From Trichobilharzia szidati (lineage: Eukaryota > Platyhelminthes > Trematoda > Strigeidida > Schistosomatidae): a DNA stretch of 64,000 bases. The notes beneath the pieces are model-generated. The model searched no databases. It saw only the letters and a list, made by a program, of their open reading frames with translations, and was not told where the DNA came from. The position numbers and the translations under genes are program-made. Where the stretch lies: the NCBI GenBank assembly GCA_944472155.2, contig OX235271.1, forward strand, positions 118,239,329 to 118,303,328. Direction: 5' to 3'. Below are positions 34,868 to 46,857 of this stretch, one piece after another; within the stretch, counting starts at the first letter, position 1; every line of letters begins with the position of its first letter.

Positions 34868-36617
34868 ATGCGAAGACTAGTTAAGGATAACCTACTCAAG
34901 CACATGCTTAGCTGCAACATTATAAGTCCGAACGAACATGGATTCCAAAAATCCAGATCTTGTTTAACATGTCACTTAGACTTCTTCAATTTTGTGACCA
35001 GCACTAGTGATAGACGGCAACTAGTACTTGTCATCTACTTTGACATTTCTAAGGCATTTGACCGTGTCGACCATTTGCTACCATTACATAAGCTAAACTC
35101 CTTAGAAATACGTGACTCGCTATAAGAATGGCTTAAATCATTCCTTAACAACAGGTCCCAAATAGTTAAACTCGGGTCTGTAACTTCCAAACCTAACCCG
35201 ATCACTTCTGGTGTAGCTCATGCTAGTGTCATTGGGCCACTCCTATTTACACTTTAAGTGAACGAAATGCGCGCTAGCTTCTCACATGGGAAACCATTCA
35301 TCTTTTCAGATGACCTAGGCGTAGCTTATACATTCCATTGTGATGACCTAGGGTACTTCGAGAATGTTGTGCAGAAAGAATTAGATAAAGTGACTGCTTC
35401 GTCGTCTTTACGGAATCTACAATTTAACCTGAACAAATGTGGTTGGATTTGCTTCGGCGCACTCTCAATCGACTTGGAATGAACGCTTCAATCAGGTAAA
35501 CTAACCAGACTCCAAAGTATCGTTGACTTAGGTCTGACGTACACTAGTGACCTAACACTTTCTGAGCAAGTGGCATCACAGCCTCGAAAGTCGAGGATGC
35601 TCTTAGGATGCAAACTCAGGAACTTCCACGACTATAAAGACAAGCTAATTCTGTACAAAACATGTTTAAGGCCACTACTAGAATACTGTCCATTCATTAT
35701 TAGCAGCACTCGCGCCCGTGACAAGCTGACGATGGAAAGTATCCAACGATGCTTCACCTTCAAACTACTTGGCTACGATTGTAAGAAAGACTACATCTCA
35801 CGGCGCATGATTCTAAATCTTGAACTACTTTGGACAAGACGACTTACTATAAACCTAGTATTTTGCTTTAAGTTCCTGCACAAAATATCATTCTCAGACA
35901 ATAAGGACACACAATTCACACCGAAAGGCTATTACGATCTGCTTAACCAAACTTGCACAGTGACAATGAAAGTCTTTAAGTCAACACTCCACGGAAACTT
36001 CTTCACAGCCATGTGTTCTAAAATATGGTGCAACCTGCCCCTAGAAGTCAGGAACTGCAATACGGTTATAAGTTTCAAACGCTCTCTGTACAGACTCTTT
36101 CACTCTTCTGATTACATTAACAAGTTATTTGTTCTTAGGACGAATCAATTATTAGTTTACTATAGTGCCTAATAAACGCACATAAATACCCTAATTACTA
36201 TTTAAACGATAAATAAACTAGTCGCATAGATACATAAAAGGACTTAGTAGAAATAAATCTGTATGTCTAACGAGTGATAATATACAACGAATATAAACAT
36301 ACACCACAAACGCCAGGTACATTTCTGAGACCACATACTTTTTCTTTGCTCTCTGGAACTTTGCTGCTCACCTCTTCTCTTCTATTTGCTTTGTAGTAGA
36401 AGTTGCATTGATCTACATTCAGAGTGAGGTTGAGAAACAATTAACATCACTTACCCATATACCATCCCTCGAGGTTTGGCTAGTAATGGCTCAGCATCCT
36501 TGATGAAATCCACTGTCACCATAACAATACGCTGTACACTGGTACGACCCATGGCACCTAGGACCACCTCATTGCACTCTAACCCCGATGTACAGACACC
36601 CAGTCCGACTCCCCTAT
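34868..36617 (+). repeat. 1,750-bp direct repeat, copy B
   Basis: Partner of 27104-28853. On its left it starts abruptly at ATGCGAAGAC, next to the 5' end of the minus-strand CR1. On its right it continues without a break into the endonuclease region of another CR1-like element. It carries the RT pseudogene pieces 34868-35125, 35258-35482 and 35570-36172 with the same stops as copy A. One base differs at motif A, where copy B keeps Phe ('KAFDRVDH'). Confidence 0.9.
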
Positions 36618-37690
36618 CATTCATAAACTCTTGCGTTGCTGACGCACAAACAGAATTAGGATACGGTGATATCTTAAGGCAGTTTGTAGCATCCCGGGAC
36701 TTATCCACCATATTACTAATTAATGCACGTTCCTTTATCAATAAGATATCTGAAATAAGGACATTACTATTTATCGCCAAGCCTACTGTGGCTCTGATTA
36801 CTGAATCATGGTGCTCATACTCTGTACTTGATGGTCATATAGGCATAGATGATTACACTGTACACCGTGCAAATAGAGACTGCGAGCGTGGTAAAGGATG
36901 TCTCATATATATACATAACTCATTCGTAGTCAGTAAGGTGGAAGATGAAATACTGAACGAGGTACCTGATTCACTCTGGGTCGTCTTACAAGGAGATAAG
37001 TACAAGCTTCTCATAGGCTGTGTTTATCGAGCACCAAGCTCAACCAAAGAAACTGATGCCTTATTAGCTAAATCATTCGTACACGCCTCATCGTTTAGTA
37101 CTAATTACAAAATAATGCAGGTGACTTCAATCTTCCAGAAGTCAATTGGTTAAGTAGTTCCGGCCACCAACGCTTCAACGAATTACTTGCCACTACCGAT
37201 TGTTATGGATGGCAGCAACACGTCCAGACACCTACTCGTGGTGACAACATGTTGGACCTTGTGTTTTGTCACGACACAATTTCAGTCTCCACCTATGTTG
37301 GTAACAGATTTTCCAGTAGTGACCATAGAATGGTACTCTGCTCTCTGCCTTTCTTACCACTAAATACAGGAAACAAACAGGATTCAGGGAGCGTAATACG
37401 TCGTAGTTACAAACATACAGACTGGGGATTAATCCAAGAACTCATTCGACTCTGTCACCGGGATGAATATTTTACCACTGACTCCCTGGAGGCTGTAGTG
37501 TCCCTATTTTACAGGAATGTTATCCTTTGTCTAGACACTGTTGCTCCTAAGAAGGTAGTGAAATTAAGTAGACACCAAGCTGAATACATTCCGAGGTCAT
37601 ACCGCAAAAAGTTAAGGAGGTTGAAGAAACAATACGATTCCACTACGTCTGTAAGAAAGACCACACCTCGCGGTGTGGGATCCTAAAAAT
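36476..37690 (+). pseudogene. CR1-like endonuclease, second family
   Basis: A 225-codon frame leads into 'LLINARSFINKISEIRTL', 'ITESWCSYSVLDG' and 'LIGCVYRAPSS', the first half of an AP endonuclease with the Glu kept. A one-base shift near 37120 moves to the next frame ('GDFNLPEVNW'), then 37249-37686 gives 'LDLVFCHDTISV', 'FSSSDHRMVLCSL' and a basic linker ('YRKKLRRLKKQY'). At ~37640 it jumps to sequence normally found far downstream in the RT C-terminus ('VRKTT'), so the RT core is deleted. Confidence 0.8.
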
Positions 37691-37882
37691 TTATGTTTTT
37701 AAAATTTTTTATTTTGATTACAGCTTGATGCCGCACCGTACAAATATGGCATTTTCAGCATGGATAGCGGTAGCCCAAATTTTGCAGGTCGACCATAGAT
37801 AGCGGGTGTGCGTCGGTAGAGGTTCGAACCCTGGACCATATGCATGGTCGGCGAGAGTCCTAACCACTGTGCCACCGACGCA
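37691..37882 (-). mobile_element. tRNA-derived SINE
   Basis: On the minus strand the first 73 bases (37882-37810) look like a tRNA. GCGTCGG and CCGACGC form a 7-bp acceptor-type stem. An A-box-like TGGCACAGTGGTTAG and a B box GGTTCGAACCT sit at the proper positions. The anticodon stem is poor. An unrelated ~110-base tail ends in an A/T-rich stretch. It sits between parts of a CR1 sequence that are contiguous at 28030-28070, so it is an insertion. Confidence 0.75.
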
Positions 37883-38345
37883 CTTTGGACAAGACTTATT
37901 GTATACCTAGTATTTTTCTTTTAGGTCCTTCACAAAATATTATTCTCAGGCAACAGGGACATACTATTCGCATAGGAAGGCTCTTGCTATCTGCTTAACC
38001 GAACTTGCACAGTTACAATAAAAGCCTTTACGTCAACACTCCTTGAAAACTTCACAGTCATGTATTCTAAAATATTGAATAGCTTGCCCCTAGATGTCAG
38101 ATCTATTTCTTTGGTTATAAGTTTGAAAGTCTCTCTGTAGAGACTCTTTCACTCTACTGATTACACTAAGGAGCTATTTATTCTTAGAACTAATCAATTA
38201 TTAGTTTACTACAGCACCTATAAAACTCGCTTAAATACTCTTAGCAGTCTTTTCACGGTAAATTTAGTCTCACAGATGCATTAAAAGACTTAGTAGAAAT
38301 AAATATGCATGTTTACTAGAATAAAATATACAACGAATATAAACT
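37883..38345 (+). pseudogene. CR1-like ORF2 C-terminus and 3' UTR remnant
   Basis: It continues the copy interrupted by the SINE (CTTTGGACAAGAC, as at 28064 and 35830). Residues like 'KVLHKILF' are readable through several stops, then a 3' UTR like that at 28410-28540 (CTTAGTAGAAATAAAT). Confidence 0.7.
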
Positions 38346-39660
38346 CTAGATATCGACCCACTCTGTATGAGACGACTTAGCATCAATCTAACATGCTTCT
38401 TTAAGGTCCTGCATAAAATATCATTCTCAGGCAGCAAGAAGATACGGTTCTCAGTGGAAGGCTCCTACAACCTGCGTAACCAAACGGGCACAGTATCTAG
38501 GAAAAGCTATAAAACAGCACTCAATGCACACTTCTCCATAGTCATGTATTCTAAGATCTGTAACAGTTTACCCCTAGAAATGAGGAGCTGTCACTCTATT
38601 ATAACTTTCAAACGCTTGCTATATAAACTGTTTAATCCCAAATGAATATGTAAACCAGACCTCGCCATTTATTTCTCAAACTCATCAGTTATTAGAACAC
38701 TGTAACGCCTAGATTCATTGCTATAAATTATGACATTAAATACACTGTAAGAATTCGCAAAAATACATGAAAACACGACTAGAATATAGGTAATCGCTTA
38801 CTATACTGTGAAATAAATCGACAAAAGCATTTATATTTGCACATAACATTAATGCTCTTTTCATGTTCACATACTTTCTCTTTCTGGTGCTCTGCTGCTG
38901 AGCCTACTCTTCTATTCACCCTTTGGTCGAGGTCGAACAACCCTACGTTTAAAATGAAATGAAGCTGGACTCCAAACCATTTAACTAATAACCACTCTAA
39001 TTCCATGAACGATCCCATGCTACCATTTGAAGACGTTGGCCAACATTCTGTACAATGACTATTCATGATCTGAAATAAAGAAGAAACTGGTTTTAAAACA
39101 GTTTTCAATGTCTTACTCAACTTACGTGTACAGTCTGTCATGCAGACAAAAATAGCGCCAGTGGAAAATTCCGGAATCAACGTCGAACCCATTTGATGCA
39201 GTAAAACAATCCAACATGAACTTATCTAGCTTCCGTGCCCACGATCAAATTTATTTCCTGTTATCAAACTACGATTAGACTGCTTAAAAAATGGGATGAA
39301 TATATCACTGGTCTCAACATAATACGTGAATAAACTTTCAGTCAAGGATGCTGTTCACAACAAAGTTATATAGGAGAATTGACTTCAAGCTTCATTTTTC
39401 CCAGATATTTGTATTAAATTCATCTAATGTCTGGGTTTTTGTTAATGCGAAGACAATATTTCTATATCTCTTTATGTGGTACACAAATAGGCTATTTAGC
39501 GGACTGTTCCGACTGACTCTAAAGTCAGAAAGAACAACCGAACTGTAAATTCGGCATACATCGAAATATGTGTCATTTATATGATAACTTATCCATGCCT
39601 GTACAACTGGCATGTTTCTGCATAAACAGGAATAAAAAATATATATTATGAAATGCGAAG
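38346..39660 (+). mobile_element. CR1-like 3' end (ORF2 tail and 3' UTR)
   Basis: The first ~300 bases encode the last ~95 residues of the ORF2 family at 29728-33021 ('MRRLSINLTCFFKVLHKISF', 'MYSKICNSLPLEM'), ending near 38644. The remainder is the same ~1-kb 3' UTR, ending in TATATAT near 39645. A severely 5'-truncated copy of the youngest family. Opposite-strand frames here are not genes. Confidence 0.8.
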
Positions 39661-41740
39661 GCTCTTGTCCGACGCAGATTGGCCTCAACTTGGAATGAGG
39701 TATCTGTGGATGAACATTGGGAATTGTTAAAAAGGATTATGCATACAGTAATTTCGGATACCGTCGCTTTAGTCACAACACAGCCCCAAAGGAAGTCATC
39801 ATGGTTGAAGAGAGGCACGCAACGTATTCTGCTAGCAAAGCGGAAGGCTTGGTTTACGTGGCACATATCTAAGAGTCAAGTCGACCACAACGCATACCTG
39901 GAACTCAGGAACCGGCACAACACGATGTCAGGAGTGACAGGAGGTCATTCCAGGCTAACTTTGCTAAAACACTCCCAGCGAACCCAAAAAGCTTGTATCG
40001 ATTCACGTTGAAAAGAAAACCAATCAACCACGGGACGCGCGCCTTAGAAGGCCGAAACGATCAATATCTCACTAATCTGGAGATGCCTGAAACATTCAGT
40101 TTAGCCTTAACCAAACAGCTAAACAACAATGTGGGTATTACTGTTACGGACCAAATTGGTGGCACTACTATTTCACAGGAGGAAGACCTAGAGGCTACTC
40201 TCGAAATAAACCCGGCAATAGTACTGCGGAAGCTACAGCAACTCACACCTGAGAAGTCCCCAGGCTGCGACGACATCAAGCCATCTGTTCTGAAACAGTG
40301 ATCCGAAGCTGTCTGTAGGCCCTTGTGAGACTTGTTCCAACAATCAATGGATTCGGGGAAAATGCCAAGGGAATGGAAAAGAGCCATCCCTTCTCCGATC
40401 TTCAAGGATAGGGATAGGCAAAATGCCACTAGTTATGGACCAGTAGCTCTGCTCTCAGTGGTATCAAAAGTACTGGAAAGTATTGTTGACGATCACATCA
40501 GGGAATACCTCGATAGGACTAATATACTCCACGAAGCCCAACAAGGTTTCAGGAAAGGCAGACCCTGTCTAACAAACCTAATATAAGCTTGGGACGATTG
40601 GACATCATGCTGGGATATGAATGTTCCAGTCCATGTGATCTTCCTAGCCTTTGAGAAGGCATCTGACTTGGTCTACCATAACCTTCTCCTACACACAATA
40701 AGTCAGGTAGGTATAGGTAAGCCACTTCTGTCATGGTTAAAGGACTTCCTAGCTGAAAGGCAATTTCGCACTAAGGTTAATCGAGTCCGATCATCTTGGC
40801 ACAGCTCGTCATCAGGAGTTTCACAGGGTTCTATCCTGGGATCACTGATGTTTTTGATTTTTATCAATGATCTACCATGCCGTCTAAGCTGCCAGACTCT
40901 TCTATACGCTGACGACGTAAAGATATGGAGCACGATAAAGTGTCCGGAGGACTGAGATAGGCTGCAGGAAGATCTAAACCTTCTGGAAGACTGAGCGGTA
41001 GCCAGTGGCATGAATTTCAACCTGAAAAAGTGCAAAGTAGTGTAGACTGTAGAATGCAAGTTACACCTTGTGCGATGAAAGCTTGTCCTGCACAACGTCG
41101 GAAGGCAATTTAGGTCTAGTTCTGACGGAAAAATGGAGACAGGTGTAAATTTCACGGAGGACGTAGCGAGGGCATATGCGGTCATACACTTTACACGTAG
41201 ACGGTTAGGTGCACTCACTCCTGAGCTCTTTTTGAGGTTGTACAAAACATACTTCAGACCACACCTTGAGGTGAATAATATCATTGTATCCCCACTGCTT
41301 AGAAGAGACGCAAACCTCTTAGAAAGAATCTAAAGACGGATGACAAAAGGAGTGGTTGGTCTCTTAAATAAACCATATGATGAAAGGCTGAAGAAATTAG
41401 GCCTATTCACACTTTACAACCGTCGTCTTAGGGGGGATTTAATTACTGCCTACAAAATAACAAATGACCGGAATCCCCCAAACAAAGGTGTTCTGCCTTT
41501 GAGTAGGCATGCGCTCCCTCAAAGGAAATCCTAGAATGATAGCTCACCAGAGGGCAAGGAGTCGGGTGCGCTCCCACTTCTTTTCACTGCAGGTTTGCTG
41601 TCCCTGGAGTTCCTTACCGGCAGATTTATCTATGGCACCGTCTGTGGACGCCTTTCAGCGAAGGCTGGAAAATCATGCAGCAACACAAGGACTGCGTCCA
41701 AACGGCCTGTCCCCTTAAAATCCCATACACTATTTAGGAG
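39661..41740 (+). pseudogene. CR1-like RT, decayed, second subfamily
   Basis: Pieces run from the linker ('WLKRGTQRILLAKRKAWF') through 'TPEKSPGCDDIKPSVLKQ', 'AQQGFRKGRPCLTNLI', '[17 protein letters not shown]' (motif A, catalytic Asp replaced by Ala), '[20 protein letters not shown]' (B) and '[10 protein letters not shown]' (C), then the C-terminus ('YKTYFRPHLEV', '[20 protein letters not shown]') to ~41718. Stops near 40300, 40585, 40956, 40996 and 41331. The closest relative in the window is 4007-5623. Confidence 0.85.
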
Positions 41741-41814
41741 TAGACAACTAAATTCGTCGTTTTACTTCTTTACATTCTCTCCCGTCTGACTCTTCTGAAA
41801 ACTCTAACTACACT

Positions 41815-42300
41815 TATTATCGAGTCTTATTCTTGATTTATATCCAAATTTGCTAATAATTTAAAATAAGTGATACACTTGTATACTTTCGTCAGCATTT
41901 TCATCGTAACATCACAAGTGAATTGTACTCAATGTAGACTAATAATAGTGACAGTTTATATTTTCTTATAAACGGGTGTTTTCAAGAAATGCAAGCTATT
42001 TTTACAGACATGATCAGTTATGTTGTAAGTTACAATCGTGAAGTATTATAAATCAGTATTTTTTATTGGTATAAAGGTATATTTCACAACTGTAATCCAG
42101 GTTGCGTTGTGGGGAAAGGTAATGCGTAATTCACGAGGGAATTGTAAGATATGGGACCAATAATGTTTGCAGATCATTTGTCATTGTAAATGGTCAAATA
42201 TCCACATTCTTCATTCTCATTCAAAAAGTCAAATGGAAGCTAAAATGGTGAGAAAAAGAAGACAAACAACAGCTACGCAGAAGACAGCAAGTGGAGTACT
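41815..42300 (-). repeat. CR1-type flank repeat, reverse of 19230-19510
   Basis: 41820-42115 is the reverse complement of 19230-19510. The remaining bases to 42300 carry nothing I recognise. Confidence 0.6.
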
Positions 42301-43706
42301 TAGGGAGTGATTAATATGTATATATACATTTATATTCTGTTTAGTAACTATGGTTATTTTGGCGCACTAACTAACTAGTCCCGTGATGCTAACTTTTATA
42401 TTGTGTGAACTGATATTATTGTCTTGTGTAAAAATGTTTATCATGTACTTCCAATAATAATAAAATTTATAAGTGTAGTTTGTTGTAACTGCACGTTTGA
42501 TGAACTTAAAATATCTACGTAGGGTGAAAAATAGGGTGTACGAGTCAGACGCAGAAGTGAATTGTCATCTTTGAGTAGTCTGGTGACTGAGGAGATGAAC
42601 ACTGGAAGTGTGTTTGCATCACAAACATTAGCTGGTAGTCTATTCCAAATGACTGAAAACTTATTTAGGAAGAAGTTGTACCGCATGTAAGTCTGACAAT
42701 GCTCTATATCAGCTAGGTTGCGATGATTTCTAAGATTGTAACTGATGACAGCAGTAGGTTTAATTGTTGGATCGCAGGAGTGCACGAATAGATTAGTTAG
42801 CTTGTAGTAAAAAACTAGGTTTGGCTTAAGATTTCTTTTCCAGAGTGGTTCTAATCTTAGTCTGTCGCAACGTTCATAGTATTCGAGACCACTTTGTAAA
42901 CCAAGAGTTCTTGAGGTAAATTACCGTTGCACTCCTTCTAATTTAAGCTTGTCATGTTGTCGCAGTCGGCTAAAAATAAACGGGCAGTATTCTTAAATAG
43001 GTCGGACACATGCTTTGTATAATAAAACCCTAGTTTCACAACAAAAGAAATTGAGAGTTATGCATCCTAGGAGCCTTCGTGTTTTACGTCTGGCATAATC
43101 AGTTTGTCCAGAGAACGTTAAGTTACTACAGTATCTGATACCGAGAACTACGGCTGAGTTGAGCTTGGCTAGTTTTCACCGATTTACTTCAAGAGTTAGG
43201 CCAAGGCTTCTGTTGCCGATACAAATCCAGCCACATTTGTCAATGTTAAACTTTAGACAGGATTCAGCACACCATGTTGCGAGACCATTTAGTTCAAGAT
43301 GTATTTTATTTACCATATCGCTTAATTCATGAGCGTAGCAGGAGTAAGCGACTTTGAAGTCGTCAGCACATAGGAATGATTTACCTGAGGTGAAGCAGTT
43401 GCAAATGCTGTTAATGTATACTGTAAATAAAAGTGGACCTAAGACACTACCTTGCACAACCCCACTTGTGATCTGCCTAGGATAAGAAAATACAGATCCA
43501 ACCTTGGTTATTTGTACCCTTTTGCTTAGAAACGATTTTAACCAGTTCAGTAATGGATTGCGAATCCCACATGAATACAGCTTCTCAAAGAGAATACTGT
43601 GAGATACCATGTCAAATGCCCTAGATATATCGAAGTAGAGAACAACAACTAGCTTACGTGCTTCGCGACTACTAGTGATCATTACCAATATATATATCAA
43701 CTTCAA
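42301..43706 (-). pseudogene. CR1-like RT, third copy type
   Basis: The 43706-43176 frame has motif A ('VVLYFDISRAFDMVSH'), motif B ('TSGVVQGSVLGPLLFTVYIN'), motif C ('FLCADDFKVAYS') and 'LKFNIDKCGWICIGNRSLG'. After an eroded stretch the C-terminus resumes at 42785-42441 ('VISYNLRNHRNLADIEHC', 'FSVIWNRLPANV'). No endonuclease. A stop ends the first frame at 43176, so the copy is dead. Confidence 0.8.
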
Positions 43707-43774
43707 ATTTAATCAGCCGTCTGTTTATACATATTCTTAATTTCTTTTTCTGTCTAGTAGTCTCTTAGAGGCTG

Positions 43775-44090
43775 ATGGTATTGACGTTCACCGATTGTAG
43801 TGAGTATACGAATGCAAAATCTAACGCCAGCAACTTCCATAGTATTCGTTCCGCGCAGACCAAAGGCAAAGCAAAATACACGATTGATCGTCCAAAGCAC
43901 GATATATATTTCGGAACCAAATCGGAGTGCGAGGTGATTGCTCAACTGGCTAGTGATCGTGCACGAACGTGACACGATGGAGTACCGAATGGTATGGATA
44001 CTTGACTGGAAGCCTTCGGCTAAACAAGCCGACTTAAACAGTGAGAGTCAGCATCCAATGTTCAGTGATGACTACTGTGGTCAACAATTT
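43775..44090 (+). repeat. Dispersed repeat, related to 14641-14760
   Basis: 43775-43795 (GGTATTGACGTTCACCGATT) and 43985-44085 share blocks with 14650-14745. Between them lies ~190 bases of unknown sequence absent at 14.6 kb. No gene was recognised. Confidence 0.45.
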
Positions 44091-44560
44091 AGGGGAATTA
44101 TTTACCATTACAGCTCACTCCCTTCTAGTGTGGTTGTGTGGACCCTAGGACAGAACCAGCCGGGAGTAAAATTTCGATGGTTCCCTTAAGGGTGAGAAAA
44201 ATCTTACGAGCGGCTTGGTGGATTGCATACTGGTCTGTCTGCCTGTAGATCGCTTCCTTGTTGTATGTCCGTTGGATCTCGTGCTTCGTTTGTTTCCTGT
44301 CGAGTGCCCTTCGCACCTGGAAAAGAAAACAAGAATGCTAAGAACCAAAAGCATTTACCATACAGTATAATAATGCAAAAATTAGAAAATCGAAAAAGTA
44401 TATATTTAATTATTTTAGCGGACGTAACATGTAAAGTTACAGAAAAGCTTTTTTACTTGGGTTTCGGGATGCAATTTAAAAAAGTTGATGTGTCTGAAAG
44501 GAAAAAATAATAAATACCACGAATGAATAAGAGTTGGGTGAATCGAATCACTCAGTTAAC
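44091..44560 (-). other. Unassigned stretch, coding-like on minus strand
   Basis: 44316-44125 on the minus strand encodes 'RRALDRKQTKHEIQRTYNKE' and continues beyond in frame with few stops. The composition is more balanced than its surroundings, suggesting a piece of an unrecognised element. The rest of the stretch is AT-rich and empty. Confidence 0.25.
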
Positions 44561-44750
44561 AATAATAAAAATATATTCTCATTTTGTACATGAGGGATGC
44601 CAGTTTACAGGCATCATCAATATGATAAATTACATGTACGATTAAGAGGAAATATAAAATAATAGTAATTTAATAAAATACACTTTTTCCTACCTGTGTA
44701 GGACACACCAATTGTAAAGGCATGGATAATAATTATTATTATCATTATTA
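44561..44750 (-). repeat. CR1-type 3' UTR fragment, reverse orientation
   Basis: TGAGGGATGCCAGTTTACAG and AGGACACACCAATTGTA are the reverse complements of words at 19880-19920 and 19785-19810. Confidence 0.65.
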
Positions 44751-46587
44751 TCCGTATATATTATTCATTTTTATTCCTCAAATGTAATCAGGTGACTGTT
44801 GGTACTTTTTTCTAATTTCTTTTTCTATCTATAAGTCTGAATTACTTCACTTATTATATCTACTGTTATTATCTCTTTTCTTTTGACGATGATTCCGTGG
44901 GACTAACTGGTGAAAGGATCAACTCCATTCACAGTAGTTACAGTCTTAACACAACTCATACTACAAGCCACATATAATTAATCTCAGCACTACTCCTTTT
45001 GTAGCCAACCAAACTTACGACAGTCAGGTGGCGGGACGAGCTATGCAGAAGTTTAGCGAAGATCATTAACCTGTACCTCACAATCAAGGGGCGAGCACAA
45101 AGAAGTCAAATTGGTTTATACTAGCTCGTTATAAACGATATTGGGTATTGGATTTCCTGATTCTAGAGATGCAAACGCAACGCAGTTCAAGTACATTATG
45201 CTACCGATATTATGTGTGTCGGAAATGTTGTTACTGCGAAATTTTATTTAAAAGGCATATGAAAAACATAACTTGTTACTAAACTAACATAGCAGTGGAC
45301 ATGAACACTACAATTAGCGGTGACATGCAGTAAAGCCACCCGTCTACGAAGAGATATTTTGAAACCAGAATATTGCGTTTCCAAATATTTTAGTGATATT
45401 CAGTAAGTTTGGGCTATATGTGAAGGCTTCACGTCCGTAATATTCGTATATTTTTGAAAACTTAAATACGCATATACTCCTGCCGTTTTAAGGAACGGTG
45501 GTGTTTTTAGTATCGCTGATACAACTGTTTATATCAGGTGCTTTGAAGGGAACTGGAGGTCTCACTGAGTTTGGCGTTGATGAATTTAAATTACGAAAAT
45601 TTATCAAGATCTGGTCTTGCTCAGCTCAAATTTGGGTGACATATTTGTGCAGTTATCAACGTACAGATTTCACTTCAGTAGTCATCTATGTACGTTTGAC
45701 ATCACTTATCATTCTAAAAGTTGTGTCGACACATCTACTGCAAACTGATACTCCACCCATACATATGTGTGTGTAAATTATAAATCGTTTGTACACAGGA
45801 GATACTAGAAACAGTATTATGCAATTTCGATGATCTACATCAGTCTGTTATCTGGTTTCCTTATCAGTCACAGCGGAAGCTGTAAGTCAACCTCACCTGC
45901 TCTATCTACAGAAATATCTTATTCCGTTTCGTCTAATAATCTGCCGCTATAATCTGCTGCGTAGAATCTGGGCACATAACAACAGTACTGTGAACTGGGG
46001 TGATGCAGCTACTATAGGAGAAGTATAGGACCTTTGTGACTAATAATGCAAATCACTGCTGCCTCCCACTTGTAAAATAATATTTAGCTCATATCAAAGG
46101 CAGGCAAGTTAGATGGGGAACTTCATTACTTAACAATCTCCTCTGAAACGGGAAGAAATGTTTGAGCACCACAGCTGGCTTCGCGCCACCTCAATGAAAG
46201 CAACTTACCTACATGTAACTGGTGCACTGTTAATGAGGACTGCAGATTCGTTATGTTTGACGCATATGTATGACTGATATCGGAGATGAAGAACTAATCA
46301 CAGTAAAATCGGGGTAATGATACTCACGAAAAAATTTCCGTCATCTTATGTTATGTAGGAACTAAACGATTTACCCTATCAGTCACCCAGATTCTTCGTC
46401 ATACTAACCAGCTAATACTGACGTTACAAAGTATAATGTATCATATGATATAAACTTAATAATGTAAAGTCAATAGTTCGGCGCTTAAAAATATAGGCGG
46501 CTTTCTTTAAATAACCATCAGTGAGTGCTAGACACGAGAGTTTTCCAACCGCCTAGATCAAAGAGTTAAGGTCAATTATGTGACGTG
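44751..46587. other. Putative intergenic region upstream of the TFIIIC gene
   Basis: AT-rich sequence with scattered stops and no repeat I recognise. An opening frame at 45498-45776 (plus) has no known domain and looks accidental. The core promoter and 5' UTR of the gene starting at 46588 should lie in the last few hundred bases, but I cannot point to a TATA box or an initiator with confidence. Confidence 0.35.
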
Positions 46588-46857
46588 ATGCATTTCGCGG
46601 AGTTACTTATTTCTGAGGTTGCCGTGAACGGACTAGAGGGAGTTACATTGAATCAGTTGTGGCGAAATTTGGAAGACAAACGTCTTGGGTTTCCTTGGAA
46701 AATAGATGAAAATAGCAAACAATTTATTTGGTCTACGCTAATTAAAACTAAGAATATAAGATATTATGTGATGCCATTTTCTGTTCCCCTATGTGAGCAT
46801 TTTAGTCGTATTGATTGTCTGGTGGAAATGAAAGATGGTACTTACTACAAGCTACCA
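46588..46857 (+). CDS. GTF3C1: TFIIIC largest subunit (GTF3C1-like), exon 1
   Basis: TFIIIC's largest subunit helps bind the B box of tRNA genes and recruits TFIIIB for RNA polymerase III. Residues 1-90 start at the first in-frame ATG, after a TGA just upstream. 'FAELLISEVAVNGLEGVTL' then 'LWRNLE' follows the human start as I recall it ('LLDEVALEGLDGLCL', 'LWSRLE'), an extended winged-helix region. The next part ('FIWSTLIKTKNIRYYVMPF') also corresponds. The exon ends at TACCA|GTAATG in phase 0. Without splicing the frame meets TAA at 46879. The gene runs through seven exons here (565 codons) and leaves the window incomplete; the human protein is about 2,100 residues. Confidence 0.85.

Noticed and set aside
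37810..37882. Possible functional tRNA gene on the minus strand
   Set aside because: The acceptor and T arms are fair but the anticodon stem is poor and no U33 precedes a readable anticodon. It is embedded in an insertion with a SINE-like tail.
45498..45776. 92-codon plus-strand frame upstream of the TFIIIC gene, considered as an additional exon or small gene
   Set aside because: No domain, no similarity to the TFIIIC N-terminus, and the gene already has a well-matched start at 46588 with an upstream in-frame stop.
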